Shown: piece by piece, positions 9,129-18,600 of the stretch
Position numbering within the stretch: position 1 is the first letter of the stretch
Layout of the letters: every line of letters starts with the position of its first letter
Origin: Bacteroidaceae bacterium
GTDB lineage: Bacteria; Bacteroidota; Bacteroidia; Bacteroidales; Bacteroidaceae
Reading direction: 5' to 3'
DNA: 64,000 nucleotides
NCBI GenBank assembly: GCA_017442855.1
Contig: JAFSPM010000045.1
Coordinates: forward strand, 310,001 to 374,000
The notes under the pieces: model-generated
Told to the model about the DNA's origin: nothing
What the model saw: the letters and a program-made list of their open reading frames with translations, nothing else
The model's database searches: none
Program-made: the position numbers and the translations under genes

Positions 9129-10562
9129 TTATTTCTTTACTAATTTAGGAATTCTTAGTTTAGTACCCTCTGGTATGTTGTCCGGATTCTTGATAACGTC
9201 TTTATTATATTCAATGATGCAGGCGTACATAGCATTGTTACCATAGTATTTTCTGGAAAGAGAAAAGAGTGTCTCTCCCTTTGACAATACGTGTGTTTCT
9301 ATCTCACCTTCGACAACATATTCGTTCTTCCCTACTTTGAGCGTGGTAGCCGACTTAGTTGTTTGAGTAGCAGGCTTTGCTGCTTGGGTAGCTGCGCTCG
9401 CTGCAGGCTTGGTGGTTGTCTTTGGCTGCTCTGCTGCAGAAGTAGTAGGTTGTGTAGCTGCAGGAGTAGCTGGTTGAGTTTCAGCCTTAGGAACAGACTC
9501 TTCCCTGACGGTGATGGGGGCTGTTACCTCCTTCTTGACAGGTTCCTCAGACTGTGTCTGTGCTTCAGCAGCAGGAACTGCTACAGAATCAGGTGCAACA
9601 TCTGGTTGGGTTGTTTCAACGGGAGCCTCTATTGTACTTTCAGCCTCTGGCTGCTGGGTATTGATTTCTGAAGAAAGCGGTGTGATGGGCTTTGCATCAT
9701 TATTCGCCAAATCAGGATAATAGATATAAGCGACAATGCCCAAGCAGATCATGATGGTTAGCACCGCCAAGAACATCAGATAAGGTGTGGCCGATCTGTC
9801 GGCTTTACGAGAGATTTCCTTGCGTTTTTCCTCAGTCAACTTCAGGGCCATCACTTCTTCTTGATGACTCACGGGCTGGTCTTTCTTCTTAATGGCATCA
9901 TCATCAAAAATCGACAGTATTGTTGCATCTGCTGGTTGTTCAGCTTCGGCCTGAGGTGCTTCACTTTCTGTCACAGGCTCTTCTGTTACAGCCTCTTGAA
10001 CCTCATCTTCTTCAGAAGGATCAGAAGGTGCAGGCTCCTCAGCCACTGGTTCTTCAACAGCAGGCACTTCTTCCACAACTGGCTCGACTGAAGCAGCTGG
10101 TTCGTCTATAGGTTCAGCTTCGGCAACAACAGATGCTGTTTCGACTTGAGGCTCTGCTTCTATTACAGCTGGCTCCTCCTCTTTAATTTCGTCAGAGAGG
10201 GCGTCGATAAGGTTTTCCTCTGGTGCATCGATGGCAACACCATCGGCCAAAACTACTGTCTGGAATGCGGAGAAAGGCTTGTTTACTGCCTCTTTGATAT
10301 TGTTGTCGGGAGTAAAGGTTATCTTTGAATGACCTTGTATCTCGAAGCGTTCGCCTGTATTTACATTGATGCTCTCACTGCTATCAACCTCGATTAGTTT
10401 AAAGGTACCGAAACCTTTTATCTTGACGTACTTGTCTTTTTCAAGACCCTCTTGAATCACTGAGAAGAACTCTTTTATGAAAGCTTCTGCATCTTTACGG
10501 TTGATACCACAACTCTCAGCAAATTCGTCGGTAAGATTTTGTATATTAAGTTTTTCGTTCAT
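9129..10562 (-). CDS. HU-like DNA-binding domain fused to membrane anchor and LysM
   Basis: 477 aa with an unusual order. An HU/IHF-like domain (about 1-95; KIKGFGTFKLIEV and a PDNNIKEAVN tail) is followed by a long acidic, Glu/Ala/Pro/Val-rich linker (about 105-225). A membrane helix follows at about 261-283 (YLMFLAVLTIMICLGIVAYI), then a Thr/Pro/Ala-rich extracytoplasmic linker, and a LysM domain at the end (VLSKGETLFSLSRKYYGN). LysM binds peptidoglycan. The layout would tether DNA to the envelope from inside to outside, but this is inference. It lies in tandem with the next HU gene (5-base gap). Confidence 0.85.
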   Translation of the reverse strand: MNEKLNIQNLTDEFAESCGINRKDAEAFIKEFFSVIQEGLEKDKYVKIKGFGTFKLIEVDSSESINVNTGERFEIQGHSKITFTPDNNIKEAVNKPFSAFQTVVLADGVAIDAPEENLIDALSDEIKEEEPAVIEAEPQVETASVVAEAEPIDEPAASVEPVVEEVPAVEEPVAEEPAPSDPSEEDEVQEAVTEEPVTESEAPQAEAEQPADATILSIFDDDAIKKKDQPVSHQEEVMALKLTEEKRKEISRKADRSATPYLMFLAVLTIMICLGIVAYIYYPDLANNDAKPITPLSSEINTQQPEAESTIEAPVETTQPDVAPDSVAVPAAEAQTQSEEPVKKEVTAPITVREESVPKAETQPATPAATQPTTSAAEQPKTTTKPAASAATQAAKPATQTTKSATTLKVGKNEYVVEGEIETHVLSKGETLFSLSRKYYGNNAMYACIIEYNKDVIKNPDNIPEGTKLRIPKLVKK

Positions 10563-10567
10563 CGTAT

Positions 10568-10840
10568 TTACTTGAATTTATCTTTCAACATGTTGCTTGG
10601 TCGGAAGGTAAGTACCAATTTAGGAGGCACCAACAAACGTTGTTTGGAAACCGGGTTGACGGAAATGCGCTCCGACTTCTTACGTACTTCGAACGATCCG
10701 AAGTTCTGAATGGCAATACTATCGTTATTCTGCCATTTATCAGTCATCATTTGCGTCAGCGTGAAAATCATATCAGAGACATCCCTGGAGGAACTCTCAC
10801 ATCTGCGCGCCAATTCAGCTATAAAATCTTTGTTGTTCAC
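10568..10840 (-). CDS. HU-like DNA-binding protein
   Basis: 90 aa, one HU/IHF domain: helical N-terminal half, then AIQNFGSFEVRKKSERISVN and the C-terminal PPKLVLTFRPSNMLKD, matching the DNA-binding arm and final helix. HU proteins bend DNA and compact the nucleoid. The start is GTG at 10840; no in-frame ATG lies near. A near-consensus -7 box (TATCTTTA, 10853-10860) precedes it. It is probably cotranscribed with the HU-LysM gene and perhaps the Bat operon. Confidence 0.88.
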   Translation of the reverse strand: MNNKDFIAELARRCESSSRDVSDMIFTLTQMMTDKWQNNDSIAIQNFGSFEVRKKSERISVNPVSKQRLLVPPKLVLTFRPSNMLKDKFK

Positions 10841-10925
10841 GGTATAAAGAGATAAAGATAATTATAATTTCCGAGCGTGAAATTACTGATTTCTTCGATA
10901 AATTGGAAATGTTTGGGCAAAAAAT

Positions 10926-12224
10926 TCACACTATTTGTCCAAAAAGGTCATAATCTTCAGAAGAAGTAATCTTTACTTGACAAAAATTACCAATTTGTAA
11001 CGTTTTATCTGTCTTTTCAATCAGCACTTCTGGGTCAACTTCTGGCGAGTCAAATTCGGTGCGCCCCACAAAATAGTCGGTTTCTTCGCGATCGATAATG
11101 ACTTTCAGTACCTGACCTACCTTTGCTTGGTTCAGTTCGGCAGATATCTCTTGTTGAATGGCCATTAGTTCATCCAATCGCTGTTGCTTCACCTCTGGTG
11201 TGATAGTGTCTTCATAATGAGTAGCCGCATAGGTGCCTTCTTCCTCAGAATAAGCAAAAGCCCCCATTCTATCGAATCTCATATCGCGTACAAACTGCTT
11301 GAGTTCTTCGAAATCGCTTTCCGTCTCACCAGGATGTCCTACCATGAGCGTAGTTCGGATATGAATGCCAGGGACTTCTTTTCGCATGGTCTCGATTAAC
11401 TGATAGGTCTCAGCTTTGGTAACATGACGATGCATCAGGTCCAACATGTGGTCGCTGATATGCTGCAAGGCGATGTCGAGATAGCGACAAATATTAGGGT
11501 GTTTACGCATGACGTCGAGCAATTCGAGTGGGAAATGTGAAGGATAGGCATAATGAAGTCTGATCCACTCTACACCAGGTACTTGTGCTATTTTGTCCAC
11601 CAGTTCGGCAATCATCTGTTTCTGGTAAAGGTCGATGCCGTAATAGGTAAGTTCCTGGGCAATGATTTGAATCTCCTTTACGCCCTGTGCCACCATGTTT
11701 TTCACTTCGGCCAGTATTTCCTCCATAGGGCGCGAATGATGAGCACCCGTGATGATGGGAATGGCGCAATACGAACAATGTCTGTCGCATCCTTCAGATA
11801 TCTTAAGGTATGCATAGTGTTTGGGAGTAGTAAGCATGCGCTCGCCCAACAATTCATTGCGTTCAGCTGCACCTATATCATGTAACAAGCCTGTCCAGTC
11901 GAACTTGCCATAAAACTTATCTACTTCAGGAATTTCTTGTTGTAGTTCGCCTTTGTATCTTTGTGAAAGACATCCCATTACATATAGTTTCGAGAGCCTG
12001 CCCTCTTGCTTGGCCTGTACGAAATCGAGTATCATGTTGATGGATTCCTCTTTCGCATCACCAATGAAGCCACAGGTATTGATGACGGCAATCTTAGCTT
12101 TGGGAGTTTCAGGATCGTGGTGGGGATTATAGCCGGATGCACGCAACATACCCATCAGGCGCTCAGAATCCACAAGGTTCTTCGAGCATCCTAACGTGAT
12201 AATATCAATGTCTTTCCTTCTCAT
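10926..12224 (-). CDS. rimO: Ribosomal protein uS12 methylthiotransferase RimO
   Basis: 432 aa, full length. MTTase N-domain with three cluster cysteines (Cys13, Cys51, Cys85), radical SAM core with CDRHCSYC (Cys146, Cys150, Cys153), and a C-terminal TRAM domain ending VKITSSEDYDLFGQIV. RimO adds a methylthio group to an Asp of ribosomal protein uS12. The motif SYCAIP and the opening LGCSKNLVDSE distinguish it from MiaB. It overlaps ftsY's stop by one base, so the two are translationally coupled. Confidence 0.95.
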   Translation of the reverse strand: MRRKDIDIITLGCSKNLVDSERLMGMLRASGYNPHHDPETPKAKIAVINTCGFIGDAKEESINMILDFVQAKQEGRLSKLYVMGCLSQRYKGELQQEIPEVDKFYGKFDWTGLLHDIGAAERNELLGERMLTTPKHYAYLKISEGCDRHCSYCAIPIITGAHHSRPMEEILAEVKNMVAQGVKEIQIIAQELTYYGIDLYQKQMIAELVDKIAQVPGVEWIRLHYAYPSHFPLELLDVMRKHPNICRYLDIALQHISDHMLDLMHRHVTKAETYQLIETMRKEVPGIHIRTTLMVGHPGETESDFEELKQFVRDMRFDRMGAFAYSEEEGTYAATHYEDTITPEVKQQRLDELMAIQQEISAELNQAKVGQVLKVIIDREETDYFVGRTEFDSPEVDPEVLIEKTDKTLQIGNFCQVKITSSEDYDLFGQIV

Positions 12225-13180
12225 TATTCACCGCCAAACAGAGAGTCGACGAATTCTTTTCTACGGAATACTTGTAGGTCTTCCATCCCCTCGCCCAATC
12301 CGATGTATTTAACAGGAATCCTGAATTGGTCAGAAATGCCAATGACTACACCACCTTTGGCCGTACCGTCCAATTTCGTCACAGCCATAGCCGTTACTTC
12401 CGTGGCCTTGGTAAACTGTTTTGCCTGCTCGAAAGCGTTTTGTCCGGTAGAGCCATCGAGCACCAGCAATACTTCTTGTGGTGCATCAGGTACTACCTTC
12501 TTCATGACGTTTTTGATCTTGGTCAGCTCGTTCATCAAGCCAATCTTATTATGCAGTCGTCCGGCAGTATCGATGATTACTACATCGGCATTATTGGAAA
12601 CGGCAGAGCTCAACGTGTCGTATGCCACAGAGGCAGGGTCAGAGCCCATTTGTTGTTTGATGACAGGCACACCCACTCGATCGCCCCATATTTGAAGTTG
12701 CTCAATGGCTGCAGCCCTGAAGGTATCAGCAGCTCCAAGATAAACTTTCTTACCAGCTTTCTTGAACTGATAAGCTATTTTGCCAATGGTGGTGGTCTTT
12801 CCGACGCCATTCACACCTACTACCATAATGACATAAGGAGTAGATTTGAGAGGCGCTTCAAAATCATCCACATCATCAGTGTTGTTCTCAATGAGTAAAG
12901 CTGAAATCTCTGACCTGAGAATGTTATTCAGTTCAGAGGTGTTCATATATTTGTCTTGGGCCACACGCTGTTCTATGCGCTCAATGATCTTCAATGTGGT
13001 TTCTACGCCCACATCTGAGGTAATGAGCACTTCCTCCAGGTTGTCGAGTACTTCATCGTCCACCTTAGATTTGCCTGCTACGGCGCGTGCCAACTTGCCA
13101 AACACACTCTCTTTGGTTTTCTGCAAGCCTTTGTCTAATGTCTCTTTCTTCTCCTTAGAGAATAATCCGAAAAATCCCAT
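12224..13180 (-). CDS. ftsY: Signal recognition particle receptor FtsY
   Basis: 318 aa, short form without the long acidic A-domain. NG domain with G1 GVNGVGKTTT, DTAGRLHNK (G3), TKLDGTAKGG (G4 and downstream) and GLGEGMEDLQVF at the end, all diagnostic of FtsY. It is a GTPase that docks SRP-bound ribosomes at the membrane. The N-terminus MGFFGLFSKEKKETLDKG is a membrane-targeting amphipathic segment. A -7 box (TATCTTTG) lies 22-29 bases upstream of the ATG. First gene of an ftsY-rimO unit. Confidence 0.95.
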   Translation of the reverse strand: MGFFGLFSKEKKETLDKGLQKTKESVFGKLARAVAGKSKVDDEVLDNLEEVLITSDVGVETTLKIIERIEQRVAQDKYMNTSELNNILRSEISALLIENNTDDVDDFEAPLKSTPYVIMVVGVNGVGKTTTIGKIAYQFKKAGKKVYLGAADTFRAAAIEQLQIWGDRVGVPVIKQQMGSDPASVAYDTLSSAVSNNADVVIIDTAGRLHNKIGLMNELTKIKNVMKKVVPDAPQEVLLVLDGSTGQNAFEQAKQFTKATEVTAMAVTKLDGTAKGGVVIGISDQFRIPVKYIGLGEGMEDLQVFRRKEFVDSLFGGE

Positions 13181-13201
13181 AGCTCATCATTTTAATTGAT
13201 G

Positions 13202-13209
13202 CAAAGATA
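13202..13209 (-). promoter_or_regulatory. -7 promoter element upstream of ftsY
   Basis: TATCTTTG on the minus strand, an exact TAnnTTTG match, 22 bases before the ftsY ATG. A -33 TTTG is not evident at 19-21 bases; ATTG is the closest. Confidence 0.55.
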
Positions 13210-13236
13210 TAGAAATCTCACAATATAAGCAATAAA

Positions 13237-13269
13237 AAAGCTTTCTTACTTGCACTGTAAGAAAGCTTT
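13237..13269 (-). terminator. Terminator of the rpmB-rpmG-DUF4295 operon
   Basis: A 13-bp perfect stem, AAAGCTTTCTTAC with GTAAGAAAGCTTT, around a 7-base loop. On the minus strand it is followed by a T-rich tract. It lies 28 bases past the last stop codon of the ribosomal operon. Confidence 0.88.
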
Positions 13270-13296
13270 GTATGATTGTTAAAGAAGTTCAGCGTT

Positions 13297-13455
13297 TTAT
13301 TTCTTGAAGAAATCCTGTACCTTCTCATTCTGTACCATCTGCTCATCAAAGATATAGGCACCAGTCTTAGGCGACTTTACCATCTTGATAACCTTAGCAT
13401 ATGCGCGACCCTCTTTTGAGCCTGTCTGCAATGTAGCGACTGTTTTCTTTGCCAT
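13297..13455 (-). CDS. DUF4295 ribosome-associated small protein (52 aa)
   Basis: The sequence begins MAKKTVATLQTGSKEGRAYA and ends QDFFKK; 10 of 52 residues are Lys or Arg. It is the third gene of the bL28-bL33 operon (15 bases from rpmG). The family is confined to Bacteroidetes. I recall that it was identified as an extra large-subunit protein (bL38) in a Bacteroidetes ribosome structure; that assignment is from memory. The location in a ribosomal protein operon supports it. Confidence 0.85.
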   Translation of the reverse strand: MAKKTVATLQTGSKEGRAYAKVIKMVKSPKTGAYIFDEQMVQNEKVQDFFKK

Positions 13456-13470
13456 AGTAGTAAACTATTA

Positions 13471-13659
13471 TTATTTAATTTCCTTATGAACTGTCATTCT
13501 CTTGAGGATAGGATTGTACTTCTTCAGTTCCAGTCTCTCAGGAGTGTTTTTCTTATTCTTAGTAGTGATGTAGCGAGAAGTACCGGGCAGACCGCTGTCC
13601 TTCATCTCTGTGCATTCAAGGATAACCTGCACTCTATCGCCTTTAGATTTCTTTGCCAT
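13471..13659 (-). CDS. rpmG: Large ribosomal subunit protein bL33
   Basis: 62 aa. Conserved bL33 features: [11 protein letters not shown] near the N-terminus, then [20 protein letters not shown] and [15 protein letters not shown] at the end. It lacks the paired CxxC zinc motifs (only one Cys), so it is the zinc-free form. Middle gene of the rpmB-rpmG-DUF4295 operon. Confidence 0.95.
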   Translation of the reverse strand: MAKKSKGDRVQVILECTEMKDSGLPGTSRYITTKNKKNTPERLELKKYNPILKRMTVHKEIK

Positions 13660-13681
13660 AACTTCTTTTCTCCTTTAAATA

Positions 13682-13942
13682 TTAACCAATCACTTTAATC
13701 TCCTTCCAATCGCAATAGCCCTTCTCTACAGCCTGCTTCAAAGCAGCATCCAGGCCCATCTTGTTGATTGTTCTCAAACCGTTAGCACACAGCTTCAGGC
13801 TAATCCAGCAGTCCTGCTCTACATAGTAGAACTTCTTTGTAAACAAGTTCACATCAAATGTTCTCTTAGTTCTTCTCTTTGAGTGTGAAACATTGTTGCC
13901 AATCATGGCTTTCTTTCCCGTAATTTGACAAATCTTTGACAT
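13682..13942 (-). CDS. rpmB: Large ribosomal subunit protein bL28
   Basis: 86 aa. Starts [20 protein letters not shown], followed by [13 protein letters not shown] and the C-terminal [20 protein letters not shown]. These are the standard bL28 signatures. First gene of the small ribosomal operon; the gap to rpmG is 22 bases. Confidence 0.96.
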   Translation of the reverse strand: MSKICQITGKKAMIGNNVSHSKRRTKRTFDVNLFTKKFYYVEQDCWISLKLCANGLRTINKMGLDAALKQAVEKGYCDWKEIKVIG

Positions 13943-14056
13943 TTTATCTTATCTTTTTAATTAGCAAATTTTTGATGGTTTCACCAAACAGGCTGCAAAG
14001 TAACTACTTTTTTTCTTATCCACCAAGTTTTTAAGCAAATAATTCTCTTTTTTCTT

Positions 14057-14536
14057 TCATTTTTTATTTTTCAAGAGTTCAAAAAGCAATCTGAGGGCTT
14101 GTTGGATGGCTTTTTCAATGTTTTTGCGTCTTCCTTGGTCGCCTTCCTGACGCAACGTCACGATGTTGTCACCCCATGCTGCTGCTATCCATATCGTACC
14201 TACGGGCTTTCCTGGTTCAGCACCACCAGGACCTGCTATACCCGTTGTTGCCATAGCACAATCGGTTTTAAGCGATTTCATCGCCCCTTTCACCATCTCT
14301 ATTACAGTCTGCTCACTCACGACACCATATTTATTAATGGTAGATGGATGAACGCCCAACAATTGTTCCTTCACATCATTCTGATAGGATACGATGCCGC
14401 CTCTCACATAGGCTGAACTGCCTGCTACAGAGGTAAGTCGGGCAGCTATTCCCCCACCCGTGCAGCTTTCTGCAGTTGATACGGTGAGTCCTTTGCTAAT
14501 CAGCAGTTTTCCCAGTCTTTTCTGTATGCTTTCCAT
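14057..14536 (-). CDS. CinA C-terminal domain protein (nicotinamide-nucleotide amidase, PncC type)
   Basis: 159 aa, only the CinA C-terminal amidase domain; no N-terminal MoCF-like domain. Motifs: [20 protein letters not shown] (about 20-39; catalytic Ser expected in the first half), SYQNDVK, and [20 protein letters not shown]. The family hydrolyses NMN to nicotinate mononucleotide in pyridine-nucleotide salvage. The gene is 8 bases downstream of tsaD and likely cotranscribed. Confidence 0.9.
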   Translation of the reverse strand: MESIQKRLGKLLISKGLTVSTAESCTGGGIAARLTSVAGSSAYVRGGIVSYQNDVKEQLLGVHPSTINKYGVVSEQTVIEMVKGAMKSLKTDCAMATTGIAGPGGAEPGKPVGTIWIAAAWGDNIVTLRQEGDQGRRKNIEKAIQQALRLLFELLKNKK

Positions 14537-14544
14537 CGTCTTAT

Positions 14545-15564
14545 TTATAAGCTAACCCGAGAATATGCAGGGGCATCAATCGGACAGAAATCTTTGTCTT
14601 GATACTTGTAATAACCAGTAATGGCAATCATGGCCGCATTGTCGGTGGTGTAGCTGAATTTTGGGATAAAAATCTTCCAACCGAAACGTTGGGCATGATC
14701 GCGGAAAGCATTGCGCAATCCGTTGTTGGCTGATACACCTCCAGCTAAGGCTACTTCCTTGATTTTATATTGTTTAGCTGCCTTACGAAGCTTATCCATC
14801 AGGATATCTACTATAGTAGCTTCCAACGAAGCGGCCAAATCGGCTTTATGATGTTCTATAAACTCGGGATCATCTTTCAGCCACTCTTTCAACGAATACA
14901 AGAACGAGGTCTTCAGACCACTGAAACTATAATCCAATCCGGGAATATGTGGTTTGCTGAATGTGAATGCCTTAGGATTTCCCTGACGGGCCAGTTTGTC
15001 GATGATGGGACCACCAGGATAGCCCAATCCCATCACCTTCGAACACTTGTCGATTGCTTCTCCTGCTGCATCATCGATGGTTTGTCCCAGAATCTCCATA
15101 TCGTTATAGGCTTTCACCAATACAATCTGCGAATTACCACCTGACACCAGCAAACATAAGAAAGGAAATTGGGGTTGGTCGTTTTCTTCACCTTCAACTT
15201 TAATGAAGTTAGCTAATACATGACCTGTCAAATGATTAACGTCTATCAATGGAATGCGCAATGAGCAAGCTAAACCCTTTGCAAAAGAAACACCTACCAA
15301 CAACGAACCCATCAAACCTGGTCCTCTGGTAAAGGCAATGGCACTCAGTTCCTCTTTGCTGACTCCTGCCCTTTTCAATGCCTCGTGCACTACTGGTACG
15401 ATGTTTTGCTGATGAGCTCTTGAAGCCAATTCCGGCACCACACCTCCATAGGATTCGTGTACTGCCTGACTGGCTACTACGTTAGAGAGCAGATAGCCGT
15501 CTTTTATAATAGCTGCAGAAGTGTCGTCACACGATGATTCTATGCCTAAAATTATTGTACTCAT
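14545..15564 (-). CDS. tsaD: tRNA N6-adenosine threonylcarbamoyltransferase TsaD
   Basis: 339 aa, full length. [14 protein letters not shown] at the N-terminus, metal-binding NHLTGH (about 109-114), [23 protein letters not shown] and the C-terminal [11 protein letters not shown], all typical of the Kae1/TsaD ASKHA fold. The enzyme transfers the threonylcarbamoyl group to A37 of tRNAs reading ANN codons. A -7 box TATTTTTG (15588-15595) lies 24 bases upstream of the ATG. It is divergent from tamB. Confidence 0.96.
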   Translation of the reverse strand: MSTIILGIESSCDDTSAAIIKDGYLLSNVVASQAVHESYGGVVPELASRAHQQNIVPVVHEALKRAGVSKEELSAIAFTRGPGLMGSLLVGVSFAKGLACSLRIPLIDVNHLTGHVLANFIKVEGEENDQPQFPFLCLLVSGGNSQIVLVKAYNDMEILGQTIDDAAGEAIDKCSKVMGLGYPGGPIIDKLARQGNPKAFTFSKPHIPGLDYSFSGLKTSFLYSLKEWLKDDPEFIEHHKADLAASLEATIVDILMDKLRKAAKQYKIKEVALAGGVSANNGLRNAFRDHAQRFGWKIFIPKFSYTTDNAAMIAITGYYKYQDKDFCPIDAPAYSRVSL

Positions 15565-15633
15565 AGCTATTTTTCCGTTTTGCGGTACAAAAATAGTGAT
15601 AAAGTATCAATCATTTCATTAAAATGAGTAATT

Positions 15634-18600
15634 TTGTTCAATAAATTAATAAAAAGCAACCTGAAGATACTGAAAAGAGCCATACAAACCCTTGTCGTTA
15701 TCTTGCTGGCAAGCTATATCGGCATCATCCTCGCGTTGAATATACCTGTTGTTCAGCGTGCAGTATCTTCTTTTGCTAGCGATGAACTCTCCAAAGTCTT
15801 AGGGGCAGATGTTTCTATAGGCAATATCAATTTAGGTTTTCTGAATCGTATCATTCTGGAAGATGTACGCTTGAATGATGAGCAAGGTGCTGAATTGTTA
15901 TCTGTTGCGCGTGTCTCTGCTGCCTATGCCCTCACTCCCTTATTGGATGGAAAGATTGATATTAGCAGTGCCCAACTCTTTGGTTTCAATGCGCAACTGA
16001 GCAAGGAAACACCTGATGCCAAGCCCAATTTTCAGTTTATCATTGATGCTTTATCGTCGGATAGTGAGGAACCTTCACGCATCGACCTACGCATTAACTC
16101 ACTTTTGATTAGAAGAGGAAACATTACCTATGACGTACTTTCAGAAGCAGAGAAAGAAGGTGTTTTTAATCCTAACCATCTACAAATGAACAATATGCGT
16201 GCTAATGTGTCACTCAAGGCTTTGCGCAACGACACACTGAATGCATCCATTAGACAATTGAGCATGGAGGAAGCAAAATCGGGGTTCATCCTCAAAAGGT
16301 TGGACTTTAGAATCATCAGCAATAACCAACATACGGTAATTGACAACTTTGACATCCAATTGCCAAACACCACTTTGATGATAGATACCATCAATGTACG
16401 CTACGACAGCATAAATGCATTGGATAATTTCGCCGATAATGCCCGATTTTCCGTTCACCTAAAGCCCTCAGAAGTCACTTTGCAGGATATTGCCGCTTTT
16501 GTACCTAACCTCAAGACGTTCAGAGACAAAATCTTTGTCGAACTCTTGGCAGAGGGAACTATAAACGATCTACACCTGCCCATCTTAAAAGTTAACGGCA
16601 ATCATCTTCGCATTAATGGAGATGCTGACATTCAAGGTATTGGCCACCCCGAACAAGCCAGCATCAGAGGACAGTTGGGTGAGGTTTATGCCGACCCAGA
16701 AGGATTGGCTTTCCTGATGCGTAACTTGTCCAACAATTTCGATGAATTGCCCGATGTAATAAGGAACTTGGGAAGCATCCACTTCAACGGTAATATATCA
16801 GGACCACTCAGTCACATGGTGACACACGGAAAACTGGAAACCGACTTGGGATCATTCCAAGGAAACATGCAGCTAAAATCGGACAATGCAGTAGGCGCAT
16901 TTGGCTATGAAGGCGACTTGCAGACCGATGGATTCTCTTTGGGTAGTTTGTTGGAAAACAAAAATTTGGGTGATATCGCTTTCAGCCTCGACTTGAATGG
17001 TACCTATCCACGAGTTGGACATCCGAAAGTGCTTGTCAAGGGCGTTATCGACTCTTTGATGTACAGCGGCTATACCTATCATAACATCACCCTCGATGGT
17101 GAGCAACAAAACGGTGGATACAACGGAACCATCGTACTGGATGATATGAATGCCTACATAAAAATGGTGGGCACCATGAACATGCTCTCTTCTGTTCCTG
17201 TATTTAACTTTAATGCTGACATCGAGCATTTCCGCCCCACTCCGCTGCATTTGGCTGAAGGTTATAAGGATAATGAATTGTCGTTGAATATCAAGGCCGA
17301 CTTCGTGGGTCGTTCGATAGATGATATGATTGGCGAACTGAATATCAACAACATGCGATTTGTGACGCCTTCCAGAGCTTATCATCTCGACAATTTCAAA
17401 GTGGCGGCAGTAAAACAGGATAATGGCAGCAAGAAGCTGACCTTCACCTCCAACTTCCTACAGGCCAATATTGAGGGCGACTATTCCTATCGTACGCTTC
17501 CCAATAGTGTGATGGCTGTTATCGACCGCTATGTACCTTCTTTGTTCAACTACAAGAGCATCAAGGAGTCGGAGAACAACTTTACTTTCGACATGCGTTT
17601 GGACAATACTGAGTTTATTTCTGCCTTGTTACACATACCCTTAACTGTCTATACCCCTTCCACACTCAAAGGATTCTTCAACGACAAAGAACGAAAGATG
17701 CGCATCGAGGGTTTCTTCCCCAGGTTCATGTATGATGATAAGTTCTTGGAATCTGGTGTATTGCTGGCAGAAACACCCACCGACCAGTTCCACGTTACGG
17801 CAAGGGTAAGCGACCGTGACCTGGAAGATGACATGAATTACGCAGCTGACATCTCTGCCCGCAACGACAGCGTGATTGCCTTGATGAATTGGGGCAATAA
17901 GGGTGAACATACCTATAGCGGTCGTCTTTCCACTTTGGTTAGTTTCCTCAAGCCTGAAGCACGTGACGAGGCTTTGGCGGCAGAATTGATGCCGTTGAAA
18001 GCTAAGATTGACATCAACCCATCGAACGTGATCATCAACGATACATTGTGGAACATTCATCGCTCACATGTTACCATTGAAGGCAAGCGTTTCCATGTGG
18101 ATGATTTCTTGGTAACCCAAGCCGAAAACAGATTTCTGAAGATCAATGGCGACATCTCTGAATCTCCTGAAGACACTGTATTTATCGACATGAACGACAT
18201 GCAGCTCACCTACATTTTTGAGATCCTGGACCAAGGCGTGTCGTTCGACGGTGATGCCACAGGAGAGTCGTATGCCGTAGGTGTGCTGAAAGCGCCATTT
18301 CTCTATTCTAATCTTCATGTCAAGGATTTCGGTACGGAGGGCTATCGTATTGGCGACTTGGATTTTCACGGAGAGTGGCACCACGAAAAAGAAGGTTTAT
18401 GGATCATTGGCGACATCCAGGAAGACACCATTGCCCACAGTCATGTAACAGGTTATGTTTACCCTATCAAGCCCACCTCGTCGCTCGACCTGATGGTGAA
18501 TGCCCAAGGTACCAACCTAAGATTCCTCCAACATTTCCTGGATGGTGTGACGCCCGACTTCAACGGACGTGTTTGGGGTGATGTACATTTCTTTGGCAAA

